From the NCBI GenBank assembly GCA_030704615.1, contig CM060733.1, positions 62,310,001-62,374,000 of the forward strand: a stretch of DNA of 64,000 nt, read 5' to 3'. The translations under genes were made by a program, and so were the position numbers. How positions within the stretch are numbered: the first letter of the stretch is position 1; every line of letters begins with the position of its first letter. Below the pieces are notes generated by a model. That model did no database searches. It saw only the letters and a program-made list of their open reading frames with translations, and had not been told where the DNA came from. Positions 19,851-30,810 of the stretch are shown in pieces. This DNA is from Takakia lepidozioides (Eukaryota; Streptophyta; Takakiopsida; Takakiales; Takakiaceae).

Positions 19851-21995
19851 TCGTGGGCATGTCGGTGTCGGAGTCGAGACACATTTCCTGCACAAGCACA
19901 TGTTGAGATTACAAGCAAGTTACAAATATGGCCAAGAATAATATTCAACGGGACGCGAATTTGTGCAACTCACCTCCCGCATATAGTCGCCGAACTGGAG
20001 GAAACGATAATGCCACCATGCTAGCCAACTGACCATTGCTCCCTCGTCTGATTTCCTTACAGCACCTGACGATGTCCACCAAGCCCGTATACATGCAAAC
20101 TGTGTCTCTGCATCATCCAAGGTGGGAGCGCGCTTCCACGCAAGGCACATGGAACGGTGCTCCTCTCTGAAATCTGGCGCCACGAGCCTGGTTGTGTACT
20201 GCGAAAGGCTCTGCAGAAAATGGAACCCACAAGATCTCTCCTTGCCTTCCATGGGAACATTGGGGTCTTGTCTGTACACCCTTCGGATGGCAGCCCAATT
20301 TGCTTGTGCGTTGTCTGCCATGAAACCACGGAAATTCGTAGGGGGCAATCCCGCCTTGGCCATCTGTTCGTTTATTCCCTGCCAAAGAAGCATCTCCGAT
20401 TGTGTGTCCTCTCCTTTCATCTCACAAATAGCAATTGTCATTAGCATCCTGCAGTGGGTGACGTAGACATGTGCACCCATTGTCACCCACTGGTGATTTG
20501 TAATTCGCTTGATATGGTCGAACATGACCCAACTGTTTGACAAGTCCCCACTCGTCATCCTGTCGACCAGTTCGACGCTGCTGCCAGGTCCACACGTGGA
20601 CATTTTGAATACGAAACAACGATCTGCCTCAGTCCCTTGTCCTGGAAACCTACTTCCATGAATGTAGTCATATCCACATCGTCGCTTCACCTCCAGAATG
20701 GAGTGCATATCCGAGCCACGCCCAAATTTCTGTTTGCATGAGACAATGTGGTTTCAGACATTCGGTGAACATACGTGGGACACCGACTCCAGCAATGCCT
20801 CCATTTCCTTCTCGTCGAGAGGAACTCTATCGGAGCCGTCTTCCGACATAATTCTGGCCAATGCCATCTTATGGGCGGCTTGGAGCTGTATCTGTTTGGG
20901 TTTGGCACCCGGTCTCAACTTAACCTCCTCCTGAACGAGCTGCTTTGCTTCGTGGGCAGCCTCCCGCGAGTTCCCCCTCGCCAATTTGTGACAATGGGAA
21001 CCAACGTGTATGCAAGCTCGGTGGTTCTTTGCAATGCGCACACTTAAATGTGCAGTTCGGAACCTTCTCCTGAGCTCGAAATGGTTGATGAGCTGTGCCT
21101 GTCCAATCGGTCTCGTTCCTGTGACCTCTGGATTTAAAGTGGAAGCAAGTTGGGGAGAAACACCGCAACGCGCCCGCACAAACAACGTAGCGCACCCGCA
21201 CACCATCGAGCATCTTCATGCTGGTGGTTTTGGTAACGCACCAAGGATGACCGTCATGTTTTCTATCCATATCTGTCAACATTCCGGACGCCCTCGAGTA
21301 GTCCGCCCGAGGAGGGAACTCAAAGAAGATATTACCGTCGACGTTGGCGGGAAGACATGTAACCGATTTAATTGCGAACTTGCTGTAGTCCAGCCCGGCC
21401 AGCTCCGACCGTGTCCCTCCAGGTGAAGCCCTCGCAGAATTTCAAGAATAGATCGAACGGCGGTGCTCGTGCTGGGAATATGACTCCCTCCTCCACTGAC
21501 GTCCATTGAGGACTTGCCTGATCTCCAGGACGACCTTAGAACTTCCATGACCTCGTCTGAGTCGGACAGGTTGTGAACAACCCGGTTCTCGCTCGTCTTC
21601 ATGGATGGGTTCGGCTCTGGATTTACTTCGTTGCGGACTTCTCTCTTTGAGGTAGCCACTCTCTGATTCGCGGATTGTTTCGTGGAAGGCGCCAGGATAG
21701 AAGGTGCATTTGGCGGGCAAAAGAAATCCCCAACAGCCCTGTATATGACGCTGTCCGATGGTGGAACTCGCCATTCCCTACCATCGCCGAAATCATCGTG
21801 GAGCACAATAATACTCTCGACAACAAGGCCGTTTGAGTCCTTCATTCCCTCCTCCAAAAAAACCGACCCCGGTTTCAGGTGGTATCGAACGCACAGATAT
21901 TTCTCCATCACCCGGCATATGTCCCCTCTGCACGGAAATGAAGCTCTATGCTCGTGAGGAGGGCAGTACACTGTAGTGCTCGGGTTTTCCGCCAT
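19845..21995 (-). pseudogene. MULE-like transposase copy A (lacks C-terminus)
   Basis: Minus-strand gene starting at MAENPSTTVYC (21,995). Order of parts: WRVPPSDSVIY, Ser-rich linker, VTCLPANVDGNIFFEFPP, DRKHDGHPWCVTKT, Cys-rich FKCAHCKEPP, IHVGSHCHKLARG, an EEVKLRPGAKPKQIQ helix, then the core: VMFDHIKRITNHQW (first Asp), FRGFMADNAQANW (second Asp), CGFHFLQSL (Cys-x2-His as in MULEs) and a GDYMRE end with a GTGAGT donor at 19,973. An 86-base intron (19,888-19,973) leads to a short exon with LDSDTDMP and MAE, where the catalytic-Glu block (MAESVHSSWR in B) is replaced by repeat sequence. Frameshifts lie near 21,430, at the CKEPP junction (two-base loss) and near 20,745. Confidence 0.7.
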
Positions 21996-22259
21996 GGGAG
22001 ATGTGCACACAAGACTGCCAGGATGGCGTGCGGGGAAGCTCCCTGGTAGAAGGGGGATGCAGCGATGGGAAGGAATGCGGTGCCGATTTGTCCGAGCGAC
22101 GAAGCCTGATCCAAATCCAAGGAGCCAACTATCTCAAAAATCCAGAGTCAGAGTGTTAATGAACCTTGTCTCCGGAATGCGGCCCCTGGTCTTTGCGCAA
22201 TAACTGCCAACGGTATGCAGTCAGAAAGTAGGGGGCCGTCCGGATGATGTCGGCTAAAG

Positions 22260-23340
22260 GGGAGAAGCCGGCACCGTGCCGTCACATTACTACACCCGAA
22301 TGGAAATTCGGCACCCAATACCCAACAGGGGCCACACGGATGAAGTCGTCTGGGGCAGAGATGCCGGCACCTGTCCGACAGAAAACATCCCCCCGGATGG
22401 AAATTCAGCGCCGAATTTCCATTCGGATCCACCCAAAGGAAGTCCTGTCGGGGGGTCAGGCCGAAAACTGGCCGACCTAAAAACCTCCGCGGATGGAAAA
22501 ACGGCGCCGAATTTCCATCCGAGGCCTTTCGGATGCTGTCGGCTCGGGGGAAAGGCCGCCATCTGGCCCTCACATTACAACCCCCGGAAGGAAATTCGGC
22601 ACTGAATATACAACAGGGGAAGCCCGGATGAAGTCGCCTCGGGCGCAGAGGCCGGCGCGTGTGCGATAGAGAACCCCCTGGATGGAGATTCGGCGCCGAA
22701 TTTCCATGTAGGCCCCCCCAAAGGAAGTCGTGTCGGGGGGTCAGGCCGAAAACTGGCCGGCATAAAAACATCCCCAGATGGAAAAACGGCGCCGAATTTC
22801 CATCCGGGGCGGTTCGGATGCAGTCGGGGAAGGGGGAGAGACCGGCACCCGGCCGTCACATTTCAACCCCCGGACGGAAATTCGGCACCGAATATCCAAC
22901 AGGGGAAGCCCGGATGAAGTCGGCTCGGGCGTAGAGGCCGGCACGTGTTCGACAGAGAGCATCCCCTATATGGAGATTCGGCGCCGAATTTCCATCCGGG
23001 CCCCCCCAAAGAAAGTCGTGTCGGGGGGTCAGGCCGAAAACTGGCCAACATAAAAACCTCCCCAGATGGAAAAACGGCGCCGAATTTCCATCCGGGGCCG
23101 TTCCAATGCAGTCAGGGAGGGGGGAGAGGCCGGCACCTGGCCGTCATATTTCAACCCCCGGACGGAAATTCGGCACCGAATATCCAACAGAGCGGCGGAG
23201 AGGCCGGCACCTCTCCGACAGAGACCATCCCCCGGATGGAAATTCGGCGCCGAATTTCCATCAGGGCCCCCTCAAAGAAAGTCGTAAAAACCTCCCAGAA
23301 TGGAAAAATGGCGCCGAATTTCCGTCCGAGGCTGTTCCGA
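22260..23340. repeat. Element A palindromic array 1 (core GGCGCC, arms AAATTC)
   Basis: Units GGAAATTCGGCGCCGAATTT alternate with GTCGGGGGGTCAGGCCGAAA-type spacers. The spacer recurs at about 22,436, 22,722 and 23,010, a higher-order period of roughly 287 bases. Pro/Arg-rich open frames on both strands are translations of the repeat. Confidence 0.85.
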
Positions 23341-23489
23341 TTTGCCTCTAGCAGTCAAGGATTCCAAGAAAAACGTGTCTACAAGTGCACTTCAGCCACA
23401 AAACAAACAGTTAGGTTTGTTTTTCTCCGAAAAATCAATCGGACACGCTCAGAATTACCTGCAGGAAGGTAATTCAGCGCTTCGAAATA

Positions 23490-24490
23490 CCTGGCGAATG
23501 GAAATTCGGTGCCGAATATCCATACGCCAGCGATCCGACTTACCTGCTGGATGGAAATTCGGCGCAGGATTTCCATCCATCCGGGATTCGAATTACCTGC
23601 AGGATGGAAATTCGGCGCCAGATCTCCATCCATCCGGGATTCGAATTACCTGCAGGATGGAAATTCGGCGCCGGATCTCCATCCATCCGCCTCCGAATTA
23701 CCTGCTTGAAGGAAATTTCGCGCGCCGCCCTACCTTCGCGGATGGAAATCCGACGCCGGATTTCCATCCATCCGCCTCCGAATTACCTGCGTGAGGGAAA
23801 TTTGGCGCGCCACCCTATCTGCGCGGATGGAAATCCGGCGCCAGATTTCCATCCATCCGCTTTCGAATTACCTGCGTGAGGGAAATTTGGCGCGCCGCCC
23901 TACCGAATTTGCAGTGCCGACTTACCTGAAGGATGGAAATCCGGCGCCGGATTTCCATCCATCCGCGCTCCGAATTACCTGCATGATGGAAATTTTGCGC
24001 GCCGACCTACCTGGCGGATGGAAATCCGGCACCGGATTTCCATCCATCCGCTCTTCGAATTAGCTGCATGACAGAAATTTTGCGCGCCGACTTAGCTGGT
24101 GGATGGAAATCCGGCGCCGGATTTCCATCCATCCGCTCTTCGAATTACCTGCATGACGGAAATTTTGCGCGCCGACTTACCTGGAGGATGGAAATCCGTC
24201 GCCGGATTTCCATCCATCCGCGCCCCGAATTACCTGCATGACGGAAATTTTGTACCTGACGGATGGAAATCATACGCCGGATTTCCATCCATCCGCTCAC
24301 AAGTAACTTGCATGACAGAAATTTGCAGTGCCGACTTACCTGGAGGATGGAAATCCGGCGCCGGATTTCCGTCCATCCGCTCTTCGAATTACCTGCATGA
24401 CAGAAATTTTGCGCGCCGACTTAGCTGGCGGATGGAAATCCGGCGCCGGATTTCCATCCATCCGCTCTTCGAATTACCTGCATCACTGGA
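23490..24490. repeat. Element A palindromic array 2 (core GGCGCC, arms AAATCC)
   Basis: About a dozen units of GGAAATCCGGCGCCGGATTT followed by CATCCATCCGC, then GAATTACCTGCATGA and a GCGCGCCGAC block. The spacing is about 84 bases in the regular part (23,930-24,440). Confidence 0.85.
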
Positions 24491-25133
24491 AAAATGGCGC
24501 CGAATTTCCAATTTTGGTGCCAGTCAGATCTGGGACTTAGCCATTTTCGGCCCCGAACTGGAAAAATGGCGCCGAAATAATAATAATAATAATAATAATA
24601 AAATCGCCATTTTTCTTGTTCGGGGCCGAAAACGGCGAAGTCCCAGATCTGACTGGCACCAAAATCGGAAATTCGGCGCCATTTTTCCAGTTGTAGGCCA
24701 GTCAGATCTGGGACTTAGCCATTTTCGGCCCCGAAAAAAAAATAAAAAATAAAAATAAAAAACAAAACGCCATTTTTCTTGTTCGGGGCCGAAAACGGCT
24801 AAGTCCCAGATCTGACTGGCACCAAAATCGGAAATTCGGCGCCATTTTTCCAGTTCTGGGCCAGTCAGATCTGGGACTTAGCCATTTTCGGCCCCGAACT
24901 GGAAAAAATGTCGCCGAAAAAAAAAAAAAAAAAACACGTTACTTTTCCAGTTCGGGCCCGAAAACGGCTAAGTCCCAGATCTGACTGGCACCCAAAATCG
25001 GAAATTCGGCCCCATTCTTCCAGTTCTGGGCCTAGTCAGATCTGGGACTTAGCCATTTTCGGCCCCGAAATGGAAAAAATGGCGCCATTTTTTCAGTTCA
25101 GGGCCCCGAAAATGGCACCAGTGGAAAAATGGC

Positions 25134-25174
<41 letters not shown>

Positions 25175-25740
25175 CGGTGCCATTTTTCCAGTTTGGGGCC
25201 GAAAATGGCTAAGTCCCAGATCTGACTGGCACCAAAATCGGAAATTCGGCGCTATTTTTCCAGTTCCGGGCCTAGTCAGATCTGGGACTTAGCCATTTTT
25301 GGCCCCGAAATGGAAAAATGGCGTCATTTTTCCAGTTCAAGGCCCCGAAAATGGCTAAGTCCCTAGGGTGGTTGGAACCGCAACCGGAAATTCGGTGCCA
25401 TTTTTCCAGTTCCGCGCCTTGTCAGATCTGGGACTTAGCCATTTTTGGCCCCGAACTGGAAAAATGCTGAAAATGGCTAAGTCCCTAGGGTGGCTGGCAG
25501 CAAAATCGGAAATTCGGCGCCATTTTTCCAGTTCCGGGCCCAATCAGATCTGGGACTTAGCCATTTTCAGCCCCAAAATGGAAAAATGACACCATTTTTC
25601 CAGTTCAGGGCCCTGAAAATGGCTAAGTCCCTAGGGTGGTTGGAACCGCAACCGGAAATTCGGCGCCATTTTTCTAGTTCCGCGCCCAGTCAGTTCTGGG
25701 ACTTAGCCATTTTCGGGCCCAACCTAGGAAAATGGTGACG
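24480..25740. repeat. Element A array 3, units in alternating orientation, with poly-A/T tracts
   Basis: AGATCTGGGACTTAGCCATT and GGCGCCATTTTTCCAGTTC occur many times in both orientations, so adjacent units form long imperfect hairpins. Homopolymer or simple tracts sit at some hairpin centres: AAT repeats near 24,575-24,600, A runs near 24,915-24,935 and about 40 T at 25,134-25,174. No gene. Confidence 0.85.
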
Positions 25741-25859
25741 AAAATGGTTTACGAGTGAGTGGTCGCATTGTAAGTTGTCTCCTGATTTTGTGAGGCACCT
25801 CCCCTCGCTCTTTTATTTCATTGAAAGACCGTTTCTGCTTCTGCTGGTATTGACATTCT

Positions 25860-26315
25860 TCAAGTGGATTTGTTCTTACTGTAGGAGGGACGTCTACACC
25901 GCAGTTCATGGGCAGGAGGAACGTGCATTTTTTTGCCAGGGGGGATTTCATGCCTAGTCCAGAAAGGGACTACATCCTTCTTACTTATGTTGCCCGGCTT
26001 GCTTCGGTGTCCATTAAGAGGTGTTCCGAACCTAGTCGTGTACAGCAGATTTTAGACGAGGCAAACCTCAAGAAAATGAAGATGAGGGAGGAGGCATCAG
26101 CTATTAAAGCTCGTCAGGCTCGTAGATTTGTCTTGGATTCAACTGAGGAAAGTGGGGGAGAAGATGCAGAAGATTCCCAGGAGGTGAGGTGGACAGTCCC
26201 CCAAGAGGATGGGATTTTTGAGAGGCGTAGTGGAACTGATGCATCACAGAGCTCGGAGGATGAGGGGGATGAGGAAGAAGGTGGGGCAAGTTCCTCGGAG
26301 GGTGTAGGAGAGTAG
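25860..26315 (+). pseudogene. Last exon of the amino-methyltransferase-like gene in element A
   Basis: Preceded by a CTTACTGTAG acceptor. The frame used reads FMGRRNVHFFARGDF then PSPERDYILLTYVARLA, aligning with PLHNVCVFQSDL and SPPRSYILLEYAEAIA of the element 1 gene. The tail is a charged helical stretch (ILDEANLKKMKMREEASA) and a long acidic Ser/Glu/Asp-rich end. A polyadenylation-like AATAAA lies at about 26,380. The methyltransferase core itself is absent, replaced upstream by repeat arrays. The exon is transcribed away from the transposase, as in element 1. Confidence 0.6.
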
Positions 26316-26514
26316 TGCCCATTCCGGCTATGACAGTTAGAACACACTTGTATAGACGTGGTTTGCCACAAAATTTGCAATAAAATGTTGCATTTCAAGT
26401 CCACTGGTGCCACATTCCAACTTCACATGACCCTATTTCCGTGCCTCCTAACCCTATTTCCGTGGACTCACAATGGTCTGCTCATGTTTTTTTTTTTCCG
26501 CTCATGCTCATGCC

Positions 26515-26534
26515 GCTCATGAAATAGCAGCCCC
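26515..26534 (-). repeat. Right terminal inverted repeat of element A
   Basis: On the minus strand it reads GGGGCTGCTATTTCATGAGC, matching the left terminus over GCTATTTCATGAGC. The inner side continues with GGCATGAGCATGAGCGG. Confidence 0.8.
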
Positions 26535-26545
26535 CCCGGACTTGA
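26535..26545. repeat. Target-site duplication of element A, right copy
   Basis: Exact repeat of CCCGGACTTGA at 19,273-19,283. It is followed four bases later by the AG acceptor of the copy B intron. Confidence 0.8.
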
Positions 26546-26549
26546 CTAG

Positions 26550-29226
26550 AGCTTGCATACACGTTGGGGTCCACTGTCATCCCTTGGCGAGAGGCAACAT
26601 GCGTGAGGCTGTGCAGGAAGCACACGACATCATAAAAGAGGAGGTGAAATTGAGCCCCGGAGCCAGACCAAAGCATATTCAGCTGAAGGCAGCCCACAAA
26701 ATTGCTCTTGGCAAAATCATGTCTGAAGATGGTTCAGACTGAGTGCCCTTGAACGAAGAGGAGATGCTTGACCTGTTGGAGTCCGTCTTGCACGTTTGTA
26801 GTCCGAATGAGCGGAATCACATCATATCTTGCAAGCAGGAGTTCGGCCGGGGGTTGGACATGCACTCAATCCTGGAGGTGAAACGAATGACTGGATATAA
26901 CTACATCCAAGGTAGCAGGTTTCCAGGGCAAGGCAGCGAATCCGATCGTTGTTACATTTTTAAAATGTCGACGTGTGGGCCTGGGAGTGGAGTCGACTTG
27001 GTCACTCGCATGACAACTGGAAACTTGTCGAATGCTTGGGTGATGTTTGATCACATCAAGCGAATTACAAACCATCAGTGGGTGACTATGGGTGCGCATG
27101 TTTATGACTATCACTCCAAGAGGCTCATGACGATTGCATCTGCGAGATGAAAGGGGAGGACACACAGTCGGAGATGCATTTGTGGGAGGGCATAAACGAG
27201 CAGATGGCAAGGGCGGGATTGCCAGAGCCCAATTTCAGGGGATTCATGGCAGACAACGCTCAAGCCAACTGGGCAGCGGTGCGGCGTGTACGGTGAGGAC
27301 CCCAATGTTCCAATGGAGGGGAAAGAGGATCTTGTGGATTCCATTGGATGCAGAGTCTATGTCACTACACTACCAAATTTGTTGCTAGCTCATTCCAGGC
27401 TGAACACCGTGTCCTTTGTACGGCGTGGAAGGATGCACCCACATTTGATGACGCGGAGGTTAAGTTTGCTATCATCGAGGCTCGGTGGAACACGTCAGGT
27501 GCAGTGGAGACAACCAATCTGGGAGCCTTGCACAGCTGGTTGGGGTGGTGGCATTTCCGGTATCGACAGTTCGGACAGTACATGCGAGAGGTATGATGCT
27601 GTCATTTTCGTGCAATTGTCTTTCTATTACGGACCTTTCCATTGGTCCCTCACCATTGTTTGTGTCCTTGTAGGAGCGATGCTTGGATTCCGACACGGAC
27701 ATGCCGAACACGAATATGGCAGAATCAGTCCACTCCTCCTGGCGAGCGTCTTCTGCCGCACATCTGGTGGACGTAGTGACGGCCACAACGGAGGACATCG
27801 ATCGAGCAATCATGCAGCAAGCCACGTACTACAAGTTCCTGAGCGGGAAACAATGGGGCTTTGGGCCGGACAGGGAGGAGTTGTTGGTACAAACAGCTTC
27901 GAGGTCGAAAAATCCACTGAAATGGGCGACAACATTGCGAGAGAAGATCAAAGGGACGCCTCTGTACCGCACAGGTGAACACCTAGAGGGGGACGTCCGT
28001 ACTCGCCCTGTGAGGCGGAGGATTGAAGAGGAACCCGAGTGCGAAGAGGATTCCTGGAGATCCGACAGGAACATTCGGACAGCACCTCGAGGTCCCGTCA
28101 TGTTGCCGCACAATGCGTCTTCCAGCAGTGGAAGCCCAAGAAATTCCAGATCGCCATTGCCTTCAAACGGGGATTCCGTGCGAGAAATTCCCACCGCTCG
28201 CTTGCCCCAGATTCCGCCCGCTGTTATGCAGTATGGCCAAGCCATTGTGGAGACGCGTCATAGTGGAGAATTGCTCGCACAAAGCCGTCGTTTCGAGGCA
28301 GGTGTTTCACAATTCGAGTGGATACACGACAACGTTGTTTAGAGATGATAAGGAGGAATCCAGATGGGGCTGTCCCTGCTCCTACTTTTACAGGAAGATT
28401 TGTCCATGCAAAGTTTGCGGAGGCGACAACCACCCAGTTCTGGTTCTGCAGGCACGACATTATGACTTGCGTGTATGGACAGCCCAAGTACGGCATACAA
28501 ACAATGCCAGAGGCTCCCTCGGTGTGGCCGGTGGAACCAGGCTGCGATCTGAATCAGGTTGAGGCCGACGCCCTTACTGCCGCAGGATTTCGGATGGTGC
28601 AGCGCACTGACGTCCCCAGACAACCATTTCCGCTTCCACAGCCTCCACCACCGACCCCTGTGAGAGCAAGAACAATGGGATACGACAGCTCTAAGCATCC
28701 TACACACTGTTGGGGGAAACCAAAGAGGCGGCGACCTCCCTCAAAAGTGAACGAGACAAGGATGGGGAATGCACTTCAGATGAACTGTACAATCCAGAGC
28801 TCGACAGAAGTGCCCCCACCAGGCTTCGGGCGTGTGTATCAGATGGCCACGGCAGGCTCAGCTGTTCGCAATGAGGTGTACACCATCACCATTTCAGAAT
28901 TACCCACCTGCAATTGCACCGACTTCCAGATTATGGCGAACAAGGGGGCATCATACTGCCCTTGCAAGCATCTGTACTACGTGTACCTAAAGAGACTCCG
29001 GTGTAATTCCACAACTCATCACTTCATACATGCACCAGGGTTGAGCCCCCAAGAGGTGCACACTCTTCTGAATATGGATTCCAGGGGACCAGTGAGCTTG
29101 GCTTGCGGTCCCCAACCATGGTACGCCCATCCTTTTCGGAGTTTCAGTTGTAGTAGAACTGTACTGCTGCAAGTACCTCTAAGTCTGGCCACAGAAATGT
29201 CCGACTTATGTCTTGCCTACCAGTAA
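26550..29226 (+). pseudogene. MULE-like transposase copy B, catalytic core and SWIM zinc finger
   Basis: Continues from 19,224. Core motifs: VMFDHIKRITNHQW (Asp 1), FRGFMADNAQANWAAV (Asp 2), CGFHWMQSLCHYTTKF (Cys-x2-His), WLGWWHFRYRQFGQYMRE, then, after an 83-base intron (27,591-27,673) at the same position as in copy A, NMAESVHSSWR with the expected catalytic Glu. A long Arg/Pro/Ser-rich region follows. The C-terminal SWIM finger is LPTCNCTDFQIMANKGAS then YCPCKHLYYVYLKRL (CxC...CxH), typical of MULE transposases. Defects: TGA at 26,740, a two-base loss near 27,140, a frameshift near 27,295, another near 27,320 and one near 28,330. It is the most complete transposase in the window but not functional as read. 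Confidence 0.7.
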
Positions 29227-29354
29227 CCTGTTTTGCTCGAACTAAGATAATAATATGTCATTCACTTCTGTTTCTACGTGCTTGTATTTTTGTTTGTTGC
29301 AGGGTTCCTGTTTTTCTGCTCTCCCAAACTTTGCTTTCCTCATTCGACCCCCGA

Positions 29355-29515
29355 CAAGGAAATGCGGCGCCGCATTTCCAAGTAACGTCGTAGGTACTGG
29401 TAGATGCGGCCTTCGTCATAGCAAGATAGTCGCACCCAGCCTTCAGGGAGCCGACCGTCGCCAACACCAAACTCCCCAGAAATTTCGCACGTGCGAGCCC
29501 TAACGCGGCACCGCA
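29355..29515. repeat. Right-side remnants of the copy B palindrome family
   Basis: GGAAATGCGGCGCCGCATTT occurs at about 29,358 and a GCGGCACCGCATTTCCC half-unit at about 29,503. These are the same palindromes as the 15,900-17,870 array, which places both inside one element. Confidence 0.65.
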
Positions 29516-29965
29516 TTTCCCAGTTGAGTCGCAAATCTTTCCCGCCGAATACCCAAAAATGACAGAATTGTGAAGTACTGTAGACTCTATTAGTGCAGAC
29601 TCTATTGGTTCAATCGCGGCAGAAGGGTCAGCTTCATTCCAATGTTAAGGCATGTAAAACCGCGGAATACTCTATACAGGCCAGTATGCGACGTCCTTTT
29701 ACCGTGGTATACTGGATTTCTCATTGCACGGTCAATCATTTCCATGAGCGGATCTAAGAAACCATGAGCGGACTTGTTACTGACGACATATCTTTGCCGC
29801 ATTACAGGATGTGGAACTTCCAAAAATGGCAAGGTCAAATTAAAAACTATTATTTTAATATTTGTTTAATCTGCCGCATTTCCAAATTTGGAGGAGTCCG
29901 CTCATGAAATCTGCGTGTCTTAGACTTCGGCTCACCGCTCATGCGGCTCATGCGGCTCATGGCTC

Positions 29966-29984
29966 ATGGTTTCTGATCATGAAA
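29966..29984 (-). repeat. Right terminus of MULE-like copy B
   Basis: On the minus strand it reads GGTTTACTATTTCATGATC, 16 of 19 identical to the left terminus of element A. As in A, it is preceded internally by reiterated GCTCATG/CGGCTCATG units. It abuts the hairpin repeats of element D. Confidence 0.6.
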
Positions 29985-30002
29985 TAGTAAACCTCGTTGG
30001 AA

Positions 30003-30156
30003 GCACCAAACAGTGTGTGTCAATGCACACTGTTTGTGCCCTCCTTTCCAGTTGTTTTTTGATGTCTAAATGGGCCACACAGGGCCAATGTGCCAAGTTG
30101 AAAACACCCGTAGTTGGAAGCACCAAACAGTGTGCGTCAACGCATACTGTTTGTGC
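30003..30156. repeat. Element D intronic hairpins with TGCGTCAACGCA-type core
   Basis: Two hairpins (30,003-30,039 and 30,120-30,156) have arms GCACCAAACAGTGTG and complement around TGTGTCAATGCA and TGCGTCAACGCA. The core matches the element 1 hairpins, while the arms are unrelated to them. A third, degenerate unit begins near 30,245. Confidence 0.75.
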
Positions 30157-30244
30157 ACCCTTCTCAACTTATTTTTTGATTTAAAAATGTGTCATGTTTG
30201 ATGTCTAAATGTGCCACACAGGGCCAATGTACCATGTTCAAAAC

Positions 30245-30810
30245 ACCCGTAGTTGGGGAAAGCACAAAGAGTGTGTGGGGATTGAAGGGATGCCGAAATT
30301 TACAAGAACCTTCATGATGGGTTTGGGAGGACACACTTCTCAGTCCTCCGAAGCCCCTTCCCGGTGATATTGATACAGGGGAGACGTCCGACAAGGAGCT
30401 GGACTCCGACTTGCCTGGAGTAAGTCAAGTATGGATGCTGGCTGCTTGCATTCTTGTTTCAATACCCATAATCACTGTTCTTAAGGCAAAGTGCACATGG
30501 GAGACATCCTCTTCGTTGGACTTGTGCATTGCATCATTGTATTCAAAAAGGGTTTTTGTCGACTTGTGCAGGAGTCCGAGTGCTTCCACTGACCCTCCAG
30601 GGCTATCACACCTTTTTGGACTTCTTTCAAGTCCTCATCAGTCTTACATGCTACCCGTCTATGCGGAGGCACTCGCAGCAAGAATGTCTGTTCATGACAC
30701 TCGCAGTCCAACCATCGCGGCCGTGGTAGAAGACGTGGTGTGGTGCCGGAACCTTTGTGGATGACATAGCACAGGAGGTCGATTCTGATTCTGATGTTGT
30801 GGACACTTGA
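30245..30810 (+). pseudogene. Amino-methyltransferase-like gene, C-terminal remnant (element D)
   Basis: KHKECVGIEGMPKFTRTFMM aligns with GGRHLFGMEGDADIFNDI of the element 1 domain. After a stop and intron-like sequence, SYMLPVYAEALAARM aligns with SYILLEYAEAIARQQ, and GAGTFVDDIAQEVDSDSD closes at a TGA (about 30,808-30,810) like GARVFVDDSATISGDS of element 1. Several frameshifts and stops. The upstream part would lie left of copy B, which appears to have inserted into this element; it was not found. Confidence 0.55.

Larger units (their letters stand above)
19284..26534. mobile_element. MULE-like DNA transposon element A (7,251 bp), inserted in an intron of copy B
   Basis: The left terminus GGTTAGCTATTTCATGAGC (19,284) and the right terminus, read inward on the minus strand as GGGGCTGCTATTTCATGAGC (26,534), are inverted repeats sharing GCTATTTCATGAGC, followed on both sides by GCGGCATGAGC-like repeats. 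An exact 11-bp duplication flanks the element. Contents: subterminal repeats, minus-strand transposase missing its C-terminal region, three blocks of palindromic arrays, and the last exon of the methyltransferase-like gene on plus. It is probably non-autonomous now. The insertion is intronic and therefore potentially mild for the host copy at the time. Confidence 0.8.
15900..29984 (+). mobile_element. MULE-like DNA transposon copy B (interrupted by element A)
   Basis: Copy B comprises the palindrome array at 15,900-17,870, a plus-strand transposase split into 18,246-19,224 and 26,550-29,226, residual palindromes at 29,355-29,515 and a right terminus at 29,966-29,984. The left terminus was not found and the left limit given is only the start of the array. 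Removing element A and one target duplication restores a roughly 63-bp GT-AG intron between KEPPT and ACIHVG. Confidence 0.6.

Noticed and set aside
22148-24752. Proline/arginine-rich proteins on both strands
   Set aside because: Translations of palindromic arrays in element A; similar frames appear on both strands.
18234-29226. Integrated large DNA virus, suggested by methyltransferase and unusual transposase genes
   Set aside because: No capsid, polymerase or packaging genes; termini, target duplication and SWIM/DDE motifs identify transposons.
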